Assembly: GCF_001969365.1 (NCBI RefSeq)
Contig: NZ_CP019312.1
Span: 1,550,001-1,614,000, forward strand
Direction of reading: 5' to 3'
DNA from: Tateyamaria omphalii
GTDB lineage: Bacteria; Pseudomonadota; Alphaproteobacteria; Rhodobacterales; Rhodobacteraceae
Length of the DNA stretch: 64,000 bases
Shown here: positions 35,640 through 45,186 of the stretch, piece after piece
Numbering within the stretch: position 1 is the stretch's first letter
Layout of the letters: each line of letters starts with the position of its first letter
The notes under the pieces: generated by a model
Seen by the model: the letters and a program-made list of their open reading frames with translations, nothing else
The model's database searches: none
Told to the model about the DNA's origin: nothing
Position numbers and translations under genes: made by a program

Positions 35640-35908
35640 CGCTGAACGGGTTTCTGCGCTGCGCGTCAGAGAGTGAAGCCGACCGCGTCCGTGCTGCGTT
35701 GCCGGAGCATGTCCGGCTGACGAGGGCGGAACCGGGCTGCGTCCGTTTCGATGTTGTGCCGACAGACGATCCGCTGGTGTGGACAGTCTCCGAGGCGTTC
35801 ACCGACCCCGCCGCATTCAAGGCACATCAGGCGCGCGCCGCCAAATCCGACTGGGCACGCGACACCGCCGGGATCGCCCGCGACTACACGATCAAGGGCA
35901 TGGAATGA
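35630..35908 (+). CDS. Antibiotic biosynthesis monooxygenase (ABM) domain protein
   Basis: 92 residues, a single ferredoxin-like ABM domain: '[20 protein letters not shown]', '[18 protein letters not shown]' and '[18 protein letters not shown]'. The 'EPGC..F.V' and 'F.DP.AF..H' pattern is shared by YgiN-like quinol monooxygenases and many uncharacterised members. It starts inside guaA (10 bp) and overlaps the DMT gene by ATGA, so it is probably co-translated with both. Confidence 0.85.
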   Translation: MGVTLNGFLRCASESEADRVRAALPEHVRLTRAEPGCVRFDVVPTDDPLVWTVSEAFTDPAAFKAHQARAAKSDWARDTAGIARDYTIKGME

Positions 35909-36774
35909 GCCCTATTCTCAGGGCGGCCCTGTGGATGACAGGGTCAATCGCCTCCTTTTCGGCGATGGCCGTTGCCGGACGCGAAGTGTCAGGCAGCCTC
36001 GATACCTTTGAGATCATGATGTACCGCAGCTTTGTCGGTGTGATCGTGGTCGTTGCCATTGTGGCCGGCACGGGCGCATGGCGCAACATCCGCACCGACC
36101 GGTTGGGCACCCATCTGGTGCGCAACCTGGCCCATTTCACCGGTCAGAACCTCTGGTTCTATGCCGTTACAGTGATCCCGCTTGCACAGGTCTTTGCGCT
36201 GGAGTTCACCTCGCCCATCTGGGTGATTGTGCTCAGCCCCCTTGTGCTGGGCGAACGCTTGACCGCGGTGCGGGCCATGGCGGCGATCATGGGGTTCATC
36301 GGCATTCTCATCGTGGCGCGCCCAGACATGGCAGGCTTGAACGCGGGAGTCATAACGGCAGCATCCTCGGCCATCTTCTTTGCGATCACCATCATGCTGA
36401 CAAAACGCCTGACACGGCACGAGGGGATCGCGTCGATCCTGTTCTGGCTCACGACGATGCAACTGATCATGGGGATCGTCATGGCAGGCTATGATGGCGA
36501 CATCGCATTGCCGGACGTGCAGACCGGGCCGTGGGTCTTTCTGATTGGATGTGCTGGCCTGCTGGCGCATTATTGCCTGACCCATGCGCTGTCGATCGCA
36601 CCTGCAACAGTCGTTGTACCAATCGACTTTATTCGCTTACCCACCATCGCGGTGATCGGGATGGTGGTGTATGGAGAGACGATTGATGCCTGGGTGTTTA
36701 TCGGTGCAGCGATCATTTTTGCCGGCAACTACGTGAACATTTGGGTGGAATCGCGGCAATCCAAACCGCTGTGA
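35905..36774 (+). CDS. EamA/DMT family transporter
   Basis: 289 residues from the ATG overlapping the ABM stop. About ten hydrophobic segments in two EamA repeats; the first ends with 'EFTSPIWVIVLSPLVLGERL' and the second with 'VVVPIDFIRLPTIAVIGMVVYGETIDAWVF'. Both carry the conserved G/ER-L or GE pattern at the end of the repeat's fourth helix. Probable inner-membrane exporter of a small metabolite; substrate unknown. Confidence 0.9.
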   Translation: MSPILRAALWMTGSIASFSAMAVAGREVSGSLDTFEIMMYRSFVGVIVVVAIVAGTGAWRNIRTDRLGTHLVRNLAHFTGQNLWFYAVTVIPLAQVFALEFTSPIWVIVLSPLVLGERLTAVRAMAAIMGFIGILIVARPDMAGLNAGVITAASSAIFFAITIMLTKRLTRHEGIASILFWLTTMQLIMGIVMAGYDGDIALPDVQTGPWVFLIGCAGLLAHYCLTHALSIAPATVVVPIDFIRLPTIAVIGMVVYGETIDAWVFIGAAIIFAGNYVNIWVESRQSKPL

Positions 36775-36921
36775 CCTGAAAGTCACAGATATATGACGCT
36801 CCGTCACGGGGTCCCATTTGCCCTAGCGTCAATATTGACGCACCCCCCTTGAAACCGGCTTATACATTCCCAACGCGCATCCACTCGACATATCTGCCGC
36901 GCGCCTTTGGGAGGAAATATT

Positions 36922-38169
36922 ATGAAAACCCGCGTCCTCGCGGCGACAGCCCTTTTGCTGTCATCTACGTCCGTATATGCGGCTGGTCTTGACCGGTCGT
37001 TCCAGAATGTGTCTTCGATCTTTGCCGAGGACAACACGCTCAGCTTCACCTTCTCGCACGTATCGCCCGATGTGACTGGCACCGACGCACTTGGATCAAG
37101 CTATGACGTCGGCGAAAGCTATGAGCAGACGGTTCTGAGCTTTACCAAGGATATCACCGACAAATTCACCCTTGGCTTCATCACGGACCAGCCGTTTGGC
37201 GCCGATGTTTTCTACAACGCGGATCCCAACACCAGCACGCTGGGCGGCACCGGCGCGGACCTGTCGAGCGAAGCCTACAAGCTGGTCGCGAAGTACCAGT
37301 TCACACCGCGCTTCAGCGTCTTTGGCGGTGTGCAGGCACAGACCATCCGGGCAAGCGTGAACCTGAATGGTCAGGCGTACCGCGACGCGATCCCGACCGC
37401 AGCCGTTGCCCGCGCAGCAGGCGTCGACTCAAGCACGCTCGGTGCAGCACTGCAGGGCGACGCAAACGCAATTGGTGCTCTGGGGGGCCTCGCAGTTGTC
37501 GGCGCTCTTGGCGCGCAGGTACAAGCGCAGCAAGCGGCTTTCACAGCAGACAACGGCTACAGCTACAGCCAAGACGCCCAAACCGAGTACGGCTGGTTGA
37601 TCGGTGCCGCTTACGAAATTCCGGACATCGCCCTGCGCTTGGCTGTCACGTACCATGCGTCGATTGACTACACCGCAAACACAACCGAACAGATCCTCGG
37701 CAACACCGTACCTGGCACAGTCGAATTCGAAACACCTGAGTCGCTGAACATCGACTTCCAGACCGGTATCGCCAAGGATACACTGCTGCTGGCATCCTAC
37801 CGCTGGACCGAATTCGACGCGGTTGACCTCGTGCCAACCGCATTGCAGTCGGACCTGGTGAACCTCGACAACGGCCACCGCTTCACCCTGGGTGTCGGTC
37901 GTCGCTTTACAGAAAGCTTCTCCGGCTCGCTCACTTTCTCATATGAGCCCGAAGGCGATGATGATCTCGTCTCGCCCCTCGGTCCGACCGACGGCCTGTT
38001 CGGCATCTCACTCGGTGGCCGCTACAACAAGGACAACATGGTGATCTCGGGTGGGATCAACTATTCGTGGCTCGGCGATGCCCGGCCCGAAGTTGGCGGC
38101 CAGCCGGTTGCCTCGTTCACCGACAACTCGTCGCTTGCGGTCGGGTTCAAGGTCGACTTCACATTCTAA
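36922..38169 (+). CDS. FadL-like outer-membrane porin (long-chain hydrophobic compound uptake)
   Basis: 415 residues from ATG 36922, preceded by ggaggaaa. Signal peptide 'MKTRVLAATALLLSSTSVYA' with cleavage before AGLDRS, giving the short FadL-type N-terminal segment. Barrel strands fill the rest ('TLGFITDQPFGADVFYN', 'FTPRFSVFGGVQAQTIRASV', 'LLLASYRWTEFDAVDLVP'), ending 'GFKVDFTF' with C-terminal Phe. An Ala-rich insert at about residues 155-210 is probably an extracellular loop. A strong terminator follows, so this is a single-gene unit. Confidence 0.85.
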   Translation: MKTRVLAATALLLSSTSVYAAGLDRSFQNVSSIFAEDNTLSFTFSHVSPDVTGTDALGSSYDVGESYEQTVLSFTKDITDKFTLGFITDQPFGADVFYNADPNTSTLGGTGADLSSEAYKLVAKYQFTPRFSVFGGVQAQTIRASVNLNGQAYRDAIPTAAVARAAGVDSSTLGAALQGDANAIGALGGLAVVGALGAQVQAQQAAFTADNGYSYSQDAQTEYGWLIGAAYEIPDIALRLAVTYHASIDYTANTTEQILGNTVPGTVEFETPESLNIDFQTGIAKDTLLLASYRWTEFDAVDLVPTALQSDLVNLDNGHRFTLGVGRRFTESFSGSLTFSYEPEGDDDLVSPLGPTDGLFGISLGGRYNKDNMVISGGINYSWLGDARPEVGGQPVASFTDNSSLAVGFKVDFTF

Positions 38170-38170
38170 A

Positions 38171-38190
38171 TCTGTCCCCGCGGGGACAGA
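38171..38190. repeat. 20-bp perfect palindrome (TGTCCCCGCGGGGACA core)
   Basis: TCTGTCCCCGCGGGGACAGA, starting just after the stop codon of the FadL-like gene. Its 16-bp core recurs at 56502-56517 inside recG. It could be a protein-binding palindrome or part of the 3' end structure before the adjacent terminator. Confidence 0.7.
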
Positions 38191-38196
38191 TCACGA

Positions 38197-38225
38197 AACC
38201 CCGCCCTGTTTCGGGCGGGGTTTTT
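38197..38225 (+). terminator. Rho-independent terminator after the FadL-like gene
   Basis: Stem ACCCCGCCC-tgttt-GGGCGGGGT (with an extra c-g step) followed by TTTTTCTTT. Strong and correctly placed about 28 bp after the stop codon. Confidence 0.9.
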
Positions 38226-38278
38226 CTTTGCGCAAGTTCCGGGTGGCTTGCCCTTGCCAGGCCTGACAGGTTGCCGGC

Positions 38279-39214
38279 ATGACACCGCAAAAAACACTCT
38301 CTGGCCGCGCCTGGGCTGAAATGATCCTTCTTGGCACGATCTGGGGCGCGTCGTTCCTGTCCATCCGCATTGCACTAGACGAAATTGATCCGCTGACCAG
38401 CGTGGCGCACCGCACCTTTTGGGCGATGTGCGTGCTTTGGGTCATCGTGTTGGTGTCACGCCTCCCGGTTCCGCGCGATCCGCACATCTGGATCGCGTTC
38501 CTTGGCATGGGCCTTTTGAACAACGTCATCCCTTTCGGCCTCATGGCTTGGGGACAGCTGCATATCGAGACGGGGCTTACGTCGATCCTGAATGCGACCA
38601 CCGCGATTTTCGGCGTGATCGCCGCTGCGCTCTTTTTCGCGGACGAGCGGATCACGGTCCGCAAGGCCGCAGGCGTCGCACTGGGGTTCTTTGGCGTGGC
38701 AACCGCGATCGGGCTGGACAACTTCGGATCCTTCGACCTGCGCAGTGTCGCCCAACTGGCCATCATCGCCGGCACGGTGAGCTATGCGCTTGCCGGGGTC
38801 TGGGCGCGGCGCTTTCTGGGAGGCTTGGCCCCGCAGGTGGCGGCGGCGGGGATGTTGACGGGCGCAACGGTGATCACGGTGCCGTTGGCATGGGCAGTTG
38901 ATGGTCCCATCACCCTCGACCTGCAGGGCGACACGATCCTCGCCATCGCCTACTACGCGCTCGTCGCAACCGCGGGAGCCTACCTGCTCTACTACCGCGT
39001 GCTTGGCATGGCTGGTTCCAGCAATCTGATGCTGGTCACACTTGTCATCCCGCCCGTGGCCATCGTGCTCGGCGCCATTGTTCGGAACGAGGCGTTGTCG
39101 CCCAATGCCTTTGTCGGCTTTGCCTTGCTGGCACTTGGCCTTGCGATCCTGGATGGTCGCATACTGACCTTCCTGAGGCGCCCCGACGTTGACCGCCCCA
39201 CGCCCCGCAGCTAG
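38279..39214 (+). CDS. EamA/DMT family transporter
   Basis: 311 residues with about ten membrane segments and two EamA repeats; 'LLGTIWGASFLSIRIAL' is the typical first helix, 'TSILNATTAIFGVIAAALFF' ends repeat 1, and 'LVTLVIPPVAIVLGAIVRNE' lies in repeat 2. Unrelated in detail to the DMT gene at 35.9 kb. Substrate unknown. It lies 53 bp past a strong terminator, so it needs its own promoter; the following P-loop gene is 29 bp downstream. Confidence 0.9.
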   Translation: MTPQKTLSGRAWAEMILLGTIWGASFLSIRIALDEIDPLTSVAHRTFWAMCVLWVIVLVSRLPVPRDPHIWIAFLGMGLLNNVIPFGLMAWGQLHIETGLTSILNATTAIFGVIAAALFFADERITVRKAAGVALGFFGVATAIGLDNFGSFDLRSVAQLAIIAGTVSYALAGVWARRFLGGLAPQVAAAGMLTGATVITVPLAWAVDGPITLDLQGDTILAIAYYALVATAGAYLLYYRVLGMAGSSNLMLVTLVIPPVAIVLGAIVRNEALSPNAFVGFALLALGLAILDGRILTFLRRPDVDRPTPRS

Positions 39215-39243
39215 GACAGCCCGAAAACGGGGACCTGCGGAAC

Positions 39244-40122
39244 ATGAACTCTTTGCTTTATCGCGATGCCGACGCCTGGCGGTCCGCGCCATCAAAGCGC
39301 GTGCTTGTCTTTGGCATGTCGGGACTGGGCAAGACGCATATGTCCACGACGGTGCGCGACAGCGGGCGGTGGTTCCACTACTCCATCGACTACCGGATCG
39401 GCACCCGCTATTTGGGCGAACGTATCGCCGACAATGCCAAGGCCGAGGCGATGAAGGTGCCGTTTCTGCGCGACCTTTTGATGTCCGACAGCATCTATAT
39501 CGGCTCGAACATCACCTTCCACAATCTCAGCCCTGTCTCGACCTATCTGGGCAAGCCGGGCGATCCGGCCAAGGGCGGTATGCCCATCGCCGAATACCGC
39601 AAAAGGCAGGAACAGTTCCGCCGGTCGGAGATCGCGGCCTTGGAGGATACGGGGTATTTCGCCGAGCGGGCACAGCAGCTTTATGGCTATCCGAACTTCA
39701 TCTGCGACACCGGCGGGTCGATCTGTGAATGGGTGAACCCGGCGGATGACCACGACCCGCTGATGACGACCCTCAGCGCCGTTGCCCTGCCGATCTGGAT
39801 CAAGGGGGACGCAGCGCACACCGCAGCACTGATTGCACGGTTCGACAAGGCGCCGAAACCAATGGCCTATCAGCCGGAATTCCTGCTGCTCTGCTGGACG
39901 GACTACCTCAAAGAAACCGGCGCGCATGAAGAAGCTGTTGACCCCGACGCGTTTGTCCGTTGGACCTACGCCCGCGCGCTGGCGCATCGACAGCCCCGCT
40001 ACGAGGCGATGGCGCGCTGGGGTGTGACGGTAACCGCGGACGAGGTCGCCTCGCTCAAAGGTGAAGCGGATTTCATCACTCTGGTCGCCTCCGCTCTTGA
40101 GCGTCGGGCGCGCGCGGCGTAA
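39244..40122 (+). CDS. P-loop ATPase-like protein of unknown function
   Basis: 292 residues. Walker A at residues about 24-32 in 'VFGMSGLGKTHMS', then 'FHYSIDYRIGTRYL', a variable centre, and 'FICDTGGSICEWV', where the Asp may be Walker B-like. The C-terminal half is helical. No membrane segment or signal peptide. It resembles uncharacterised Rhodobacterales 'ATPase' proteins from memory; nucleoside-kinase-like folds are possible because of the short core after the P-loop. It lies 29 bp after a DMT transporter and 33 bp before metA on the same strand. Confidence 0.65.
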   Translation: MNSLLYRDADAWRSAPSKRVLVFGMSGLGKTHMSTTVRDSGRWFHYSIDYRIGTRYLGERIADNAKAEAMKVPFLRDLLMSDSIYIGSNITFHNLSPVSTYLGKPGDPAKGGMPIAEYRKRQEQFRRSEIAALEDTGYFAERAQQLYGYPNFICDTGGSICEWVNPADDHDPLMTTLSAVALPIWIKGDAAHTAALIARFDKAPKPMAYQPEFLLLCWTDYLKETGAHEEAVDPDAFVRWTYARALAHRQPRYEAMARWGVTVTADEVASLKGEADFITLVASALERRARAA

Positions 40123-40155
40123 GTCCGGTCTTCACACGTTTATCGGACCAGACCC

Positions 40156-41103
40156 ATGCCCATCAAATTGCCTTCCACCCTGCCCGCCTATGACGTTCTG
40201 ACGAACGAGGGCGTGATGGTGATGGACGAAGAACTGGCCGCGCATCAGGACATCCGACCGCTTAAGATCGGCTTGCTCAACCTGATGCCCAAGAAGATCC
40301 AGACCGAGACGCAATTTGCCCGCTTGATCGGCGCCACGCCCCTGCAGATCGAGCTGTCCCTGATCCGCATGTCCGAGCATGAGACCAAGAACACCGCCGC
40401 CGAGCATATGGAGAGCTTTTACCGCCCGTTTCAGGAGGTGAAGGGCGAGAAATTCGACGGGCTGATCATCACCGGCGCGCCCATCGAGCATCTTGAGTAC
40501 GAGGATGTGGATTACTGGGAGGAATTGGAAGAGGTCATGGAATGGACCCAGACCAACGTGCATTCCACCTTTGGCGTGTGCTGGGGCGGCATGGCCATGC
40601 TGCACCACTTCCACAAAGTGCCCAAGCATCTGCTGGGGTCCAAGCTGTTCGGCGCGTACCGCCACACAAACCTGTCGCCTGCCTCGCCCTACTTGCGGGG
40701 ATTTTCGGATGATTGCGTGGTGCCAGTGTCGCGCTGGACAGAGGTGCGCGCGCCCGAAGTGGAGGTCGCTGGCCTGCCGATCCTGCTGGGCTCGGACGTA
40801 ACAGGCCCCTGCCTGATCGAAGATCCGGAGCATCGCGCGCTCTATATCCTCAATCACTTTGAGTATGACAGCGATACGCTGAAACAGGAATACGACCGCG
40901 ATCTGGCCTCGGTCCAGGTCGAAGGGGCAGAGATTGCCCTGCCCGTCGACTACTTTCCCGATGACGATCCGTCGCGGACGCCGATGAACCGCTGGCGCAG
41001 CCACGCGCATCTTCTCTATGGCAATTGGCTGTCCGAGATATATTTGACCACACCGTACGATATGGACCGGATCGGGCAGGACCGCACCGACCTGCGGGGG
41101 TAA
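40156..41103 (+). CDS. metA: Homoserine O-acyltransferase MetA, predicted acetyl-CoA type
   Basis: 315 residues. Catalytic Cys142 in 'FGVCWGG', with H234 and E236 in 'LNHFEYD', matching the family's Cys-His-Glu set. Residue 111 is Glu ('[12 protein letters not shown]'). In characterised enzymes Glu at this position gives acetyl-CoA and Gly gives succinyl-CoA specificity, so despite the usual label this is probably a homoserine O-acetyltransferase. It commits homoserine to methionine synthesis. The 33-bp upstream gap leaves no room for a SAM-II riboswitch. Confidence 0.93.
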   Translation: MPIKLPSTLPAYDVLTNEGVMVMDEELAAHQDIRPLKIGLLNLMPKKIQTETQFARLIGATPLQIELSLIRMSEHETKNTAAEHMESFYRPFQEVKGEKFDGLIITGAPIEHLEYEDVDYWEELEEVMEWTQTNVHSTFGVCWGGMAMLHHFHKVPKHLLGSKLFGAYRHTNLSPASPYLRGFSDDCVVPVSRWTEVRAPEVEVAGLPILLGSDVTGPCLIEDPEHRALYILNHFEYDSDTLKQEYDRDLASVQVEGAEIALPVDYFPDDDPSRTPMNRWRSHAHLLYGNWLSEIYLTTPYDMDRIGQDRTDLRG

Positions 41104-41107
41104 GGGA

Positions 41108-42079
41108 ATGAAAACAGTGTTTTACGTGGTGCTGGGCCTCGTGGTCCTGACGGTGGCGGTTGTACAGGTGCTGGCGGCCAAGCGGGAACGGGATGCGGAG
41201 GCGGCCTTTCCCCCGACGGGGCAAATCATTGATGTGAACGGTGTCGGTGTGCATGTCGAACAGATGGGCACTGGCCCCGATCTTGTGCTGATCCACGGTG
41301 CATCGGGCAATACGCGTGATTACACCTTTGTCTTTGCTGACCTCGTCAAGGATCGCTACCGCGTGACCATCCTCGACCGGCCGGGCCTTGGCTGGACGGA
41401 ACAAATCGCACCGCAGCACAGATCGGCATGGACCACGGCCCACGCCACCCCGACCCAGCAAGCCCGGCTGCTCAAGGCCGCAACCGACCAGCTGGGCGTA
41501 GACCGGCCCATCGTGCTGGGCCATTCCTTCGGCGGCATCGTCGCGTTGGCTTGGGCACTTGAATTCGATGATCTTGCCGGGGTGGTGTCCGTCGCAGGGG
41601 TTGCGAACCCATGGCCGGGAGAGCTGGACTGGACATACCAGGTCAATGGCTCGGCATGGGGTGGCGGGCTGATGGTGCCGCTCTTGTCCGCCTTCGTGCC
41701 CGAAAGCTATATCGACAATGCCGTCTCCGGTATCTTCGCTCCGCAAAGCGCGCCAGACGGGTATACCGCCCATGTGGGCCCCGCCTTGATCCTGCGCCGC
41801 GCGTCCATGCGCGCCAATGCGCGGCAAGTGAACTGGCTGCGGCCGCATGTGGTCGAGATGTCCAAGGACTATGGCTCCATCAGCGTCCCGGTCGAGGTGG
41901 TGCATGGCGACGCCGACACAATCGTTCCGCTCGACGTGCATTCGGCCAAGCTGCCCGGCCAGATTGAGGGGGCCAATGTCACAGTCCTGCCCGGCGTGGG
42001 ACATATGCCACAACACACCCACCCCGAGGCCGTCATCGACGCGATTGACCGCGTCGCAGCACGTGCGGGTTTGCGTTAA
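41108..42079 (+). CDS. Membrane-anchored alpha/beta hydrolase
   Basis: 323 residues. The N-terminal signal anchor 'TVFYVVLGLVVLTVAVVQVL' is followed by an alpha/beta-hydrolase fold: oxyanion 'LIHGASGNTRDY', 'ILDRPGLGWT', nucleophile elbow 'GHSFGGIVAL' with the Ser, acid near 'VVHGDADTIVPLDVH' and His in 'GVGHMPQHTHPE'. It probably faces the periplasm. Substrate unknown. Begins 4 bp after the metA stop, so it is likely co-transcribed, but it shows no homoserine-acetyltransferase (MetX) features. Confidence 0.88.
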   Translation: MKTVFYVVLGLVVLTVAVVQVLAAKRERDAEAAFPPTGQIIDVNGVGVHVEQMGTGPDLVLIHGASGNTRDYTFVFADLVKDRYRVTILDRPGLGWTEQIAPQHRSAWTTAHATPTQQARLLKAATDQLGVDRPIVLGHSFGGIVALAWALEFDDLAGVVSVAGVANPWPGELDWTYQVNGSAWGGGLMVPLLSAFVPESYIDNAVSGIFAPQSAPDGYTAHVGPALILRRASMRANARQVNWLRPHVVEMSKDYGSISVPVEVVHGDADTIVPLDVHSAKLPGQIEGANVTVLPGVGHMPQHTHPEAVIDAIDRVAARAGLR

Positions 42080-42132
42080 GCGCCACTCTGACCCATATTG
42101 GATGTTAAGAGCAGTAACTTAAGGCAAAAACC

Positions 42133-43002
42133 ATGAGCCTTCCCTTTGACGGCGCGATCACGGAATTCTACGAGACCGGCGCGCCGGACGACATTCGTGA
42201 CAAGATCAGTACGGCGGACAAGGATGATATCCTGACCCCGACCTATCCCTATGACGAACGGATGCGGCGCAAGCCATACGAGCGCGAGATGGACGCGCTG
42301 CAGATCGAACTCGTTAAGATGCAGGATTGGGTGGCCAAAACCGGCACCCGTGTTGTCTGCGTGTTCGAGGGCCGCGATGCTGCAGGCAAAGGCGGCACGA
42401 TCAAGCGGTTTCGCGAACACCTGAACCCGCGTGGCGCCCGTGTTGTCGCCTTGGCAAAGCCAACCGAAAAAGAGGCATCTGAGTGGTATTTCCAACGCTA
42501 TATCAAGCACTTACCCACGGCTGGAGAGATTACTTTCTTTGACCGTAGCTGGTACAATCGCGGAGTTGTCGAGCATGTATTTGGCTTTTGCCAACCGCAC
42601 CAGCGCGAACACTTCTTTGTTCAGGTCAACCCGTTCGAAGCGATGTTGGTGGACGACGGGGTCCACGTGTTCAAATTCTGGCTGAATGTGTGCCGGGCCG
42701 AGCAGTTGCGCCGCATTCTGGACCGCGAAAACGACCCGTTGAAGCAGTGGAAACTCAGCTGGATCGACGTGGAGGGCCTGAAGAAATGGGATGCCTACAC
42801 CAATGCCATTCGCGAGACGCTGGACCGGTCCCATTCCAGCCATGCTCCGTGGACCATTGTGCGGTCCGATGACAAGAAACGCGCGCGTCTCAATGCCATC
42901 CGCACCGTTCTGCATGGGCTCGATTACACAAATAAAGACCCGCAAGCCATTGGAAAAGTGAACAAAGACGTCTGTGGCGGGCCGGATATCTGGGATGCCT
43001 AA
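42133..43002 (+). CDS. ppk2: Polyphosphate kinase 2
   Basis: 289 residues, one PPK2 domain. Walker A '[16 protein letters not shown]', Walker B-like '[19 protein letters not shown]', and the lid with '[18 protein letters not shown]'; the C-terminal '[18 protein letters not shown]' is also diagnostic. It transfers phosphate between polyphosphate and GDP/ADP. The end overlaps the tetR start by 8 bp. Confidence 0.95.
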   Translation: MSLPFDGAITEFYETGAPDDIRDKISTADKDDILTPTYPYDERMRRKPYEREMDALQIELVKMQDWVAKTGTRVVCVFEGRDAAGKGGTIKRFREHLNPRGARVVALAKPTEKEASEWYFQRYIKHLPTAGEITFFDRSWYNRGVVEHVFGFCQPHQREHFFVQVNPFEAMLVDDGVHVFKFWLNVCRAEQLRRILDRENDPLKQWKLSWIDVEGLKKWDAYTNAIRETLDRSHSSHAPWTIVRSDDKKRARLNAIRTVLHGLDYTNKDPQAIGKVNKDVCGGPDIWDA

Positions 43003-43612
43003 ACGCGGCTACCACCATGGCAATCTCAGGCAAGCTCTGATCGAAGCAGCGCTCAAGCTGATCGAGGAGAAGGGCCCAACCGGGTTCACGCTCTCCGAGG
43101 CGGCAAAGCAGGCCGGTGTGACCCCGGCTGCTGTCTATCGCCACTACGAGGGGCGCGAGGATCTGATCGCCGAATGTGCGCGGCAGGGCTATGGCATCTT
43201 TGCCGACCTGATGCAGCATGCCTACGAATCTGGCCAGCCCTCGGCGCTGGCGGCGTTTGAGGCGACGGGGCGCGCTTACCTCGCCTTTGCACGCCGCTTT
43301 CCCGGTCACTACATCGCCATGTTCGAAAGCGGGATTTCAACCAACCGCACCCCGGAACTGGCCGATGTTGTGAACCGCGCAAACACGGTGCTGGAAAAAG
43401 CCGCCGGTGATCTGTCGCAGCATATCCCAGAGGACAAGCGGCCACCGGCATCCATGTTCTCGGCTCATATCTGGGCGATGAGCCACGGGGTGGTGGAGCT
43501 TTTCGCGCGCAACTCGCCCGGCAAAGCCTCTCCGTTCCCGCCCGAGGATCTGCTGGAAACCGGCATTGGCATCTACCTGCGCGGTCTGGGACTTATTCCA
43601 GGCGACAGCTGA
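42995..43612 (+). CDS. TetR/AcrR family transcriptional regulator
   Basis: 205 residues from ATG 42995 ([15 protein letters not shown]). The N-terminal HTH reads '[27 protein letters not shown]', a classic TetR motif; the C-terminal ligand/dimer domain includes '[19 protein letters not shown]' and '[20 protein letters not shown]' (a WHG-type TetR_C domain). Overlapping ppk2 by 8 bp, it may be co-expressed with it; a regulatory link to ppk2 is only inferred. Confidence 0.93.
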   Translation: MPKRGYHHGNLRQALIEAALKLIEEKGPTGFTLSEAAKQAGVTPAAVYRHYEGREDLIAECARQGYGIFADLMQHAYESGQPSALAAFEATGRAYLAFARRFPGHYIAMFESGISTNRTPELADVVNRANTVLEKAAGDLSQHIPEDKRPPASMFSAHIWAMSHGVVELFARNSPGKASPFPPEDLLETGIGIYLRGLGLIPGDS

Positions 43613-43666
43613 GACGGCACGCGCGTCCAGCCGAGGTCATCACCTTTTCTGAGCGGTGGCAAAGAT

Positions 43667-44620
43667 ATGCGGGGGCTGCTCAATCAATTCGGCTGGCTTT
43701 TGCCTGACACACAAAGTTTGCACATCTGTCATGCTTTTGTTGCGGATCAGGTGTCAAAGGCCCGCATGAAAGAGCGCTTGGACCCGTTGGTGGCAGAACG
43801 CGCCCCGTGGCTTTTCCGCCCGGGCACTGTAAGCCGCTTTGCCCGCCGCACTTTCATGTCCCTGCTCAGCTACGATCAGACCATCGACCTGGCCACAGTG
43901 CTCAAGGACCAGACGGCCGGCAGCCTTATGCACCATGTGGGGGCGCTGCTTGCGCAGGATGTGTGTGTGTCGGGCCTGCACCATGTGCCCCGCAAAGGTC
44001 CGGCCATTGTCGTGGCCAACCACCCGACGGGCATTGCAGACGGGATCATGCTGCACCACATGCTGGCGCCAATCCGGCCCGACCTGTTCTTTTACGCGAA
44101 TGCCGACATCCTGCGCGTGTTGCCGCAAATGTCGGACATGATCGCACCCGTCGAGTGGCGTCATGACAAGCGGTGCCACGGCAAGACGCGTGAAACGATG
44201 GCGTACACCCGGGCAGCCGTCGAGCAGGATAGGCTCGGCGTGATTTTTCCGTCGGGACGTTTGGCGAAGCGGCGCGGCCTGCGGTTGTACGAGCGCCCCT
44301 GGATGGCGTCGGCGGCAATGATCGCCCGAAAGTTCGATCTGCCGGTCATCCCCATACATATCGAGGCGCGCAATTCCGCGTTGTTCTACGTGCTCGACCT
44401 GATCCACCCGACGCTACGTGACATTACGCTGTTTCACGAGACGCTGAATAAAAACACCCAACCGTTCCGCATCCGTGTTGGTCAGGCTTTACCCGCATCT
44501 GACCTGCCGAAAAACTCGGAAGACGGGATTGCGATGCTGCGCGACGCCACGCTGCGTCTGGCCAAAGATCCCCAGGGACGCGTTTCTGTTAGACCACGCT
44601 GGATCGCGCAGCGCGCCTGA
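43667..44620 (+). CDS. Lysophospholipid acyltransferase family protein (PlsC-like)
   Basis: 317 residues from ATG 43667, or 284 from ATG 43766 (MKERLDPLVAERAPW), which has a slightly better upstream aaagg; the start is unsettled. Acyltransferase motifs: I 'VVANHPTGIADGIML', where His and Asp are spaced HX5D as in the hemolysin-type branch instead of HX4D; III 'LGVIFPSGRLAKRRG'; IV 'LPVIPIHIEARNS'. It probably acylates a lysophospholipid or an ornithine-lipid precursor. The last 30 bp run toward a shared terminator with rpsI. Confidence 0.85.
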   Translation: MRGLLNQFGWLLPDTQSLHICHAFVADQVSKARMKERLDPLVAERAPWLFRPGTVSRFARRTFMSLLSYDQTIDLATVLKDQTAGSLMHHVGALLAQDVCVSGLHHVPRKGPAIVVANHPTGIADGIMLHHMLAPIRPDLFFYANADILRVLPQMSDMIAPVEWRHDKRCHGKTRETMAYTRAAVEQDRLGVIFPSGRLAKRRGLRLYERPWMASAAMIARKFDLPVIPIHIEARNSALFYVLDLIHPTLRDITLFHETLNKNTQPFRIRVGQALPASDLPKNSEDGIAMLRDATLRLAKDPQGRVSVRPRWIAQRA

Positions 44621-44645
44621 GCAACGGCAAGGGCCGGACAGAAAC

Positions 44646-44673
44646 GAAAAAGGCCGCCCAGAAGGCGGCCTTT
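44646..44673 (-). terminator. Bidirectional Rho-independent terminator between the PlsC-like gene and rpsI
   Basis: Perfect GGCCGCC-cagaa-GGCGGCC stem (44652-44670). On the minus strand it is followed by TTTTT, ending rplM-rpsI; on the plus strand a shorter TTT follows. Confidence 0.9.
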
Positions 44674-44691
44674 CCGAAAACATCTTTCGGC

Positions 44692-45186
44692 TTAGCGCTT
44701 GGAGAACTGGAAGCTCTTCCGCGCTTTGGCCTTACCGTATTTCTTACGCTCTACGACGCGGCTGTCGCGGGTCAGGAAGCCTGCCGCTTTCAGCGCTCCG
44801 CGCAGCGACGGATCATACAGCTGCAGCGCCTTTGACACACCGTGCTTGACCGCACCGGCCTGACCGGACAGACCGCCGCCCTTGACGGTGGCGGTCACGT
44901 CGAACTGGTCCTCGACACCCGCAACCTGGAACGGCTGGCGCAGGATCATCTGCAGCACGGGGCGTGCGAAATATGTGCTCATCTCTTTGCCGTTCACGGT
45001 GACCTTGCCCGAACCGGGTTTGATCCAGACGCGGGCCACCGCGTCCTTCCGCTTGCCGGTGGCATAGGATCGGCCGAACTCGTCACGGACGGGTTCGCGG
45101 GGCGTCATATCGACTTCGACCGGTGCAACGTCGCCAGCGACAGCTTGCAGGTCTTCGAGTGTGTTGATTTCGTCAGCCATGCTCAT
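44692..45186 (-). CDS. rpsI: 30S ribosomal protein S9
   Basis: 164 residues. The S9 core '[20 protein letters not shown]', '[19 protein letters not shown]' and the basic C-terminus ending '[10 protein letters not shown]' are diagnostic. The N-terminal acidic extension (about 35 residues) is usual in Rhodobacterales. The ATG at 45186 overlaps the rplM stop by 4 bp; ATG 45180 ([10 protein letters not shown]) is an alternative. Confidence 0.98.
   Translation of the reverse strand: MSMADEINTLEDLQAVAGDVAPVEVDMTPREPVRDEFGRSYATGKRKDAVARVWIKPGSGKVTVNGKEMSTYFARPVLQMILRQPFQVAGVEDQFDVTATVKGGGLSGQAGAVKHGVSKALQLYDPSLRGALKAAGFLTRDSRVVERKKYGKAKARKSFQFSKR

Noticed and set aside
40123..40155. SAM-II riboswitch upstream of metA
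   Set aside because: Only 33 bp separate metA from the preceding gene, too short for the element, and no pseudoknot-like pairing was seen.
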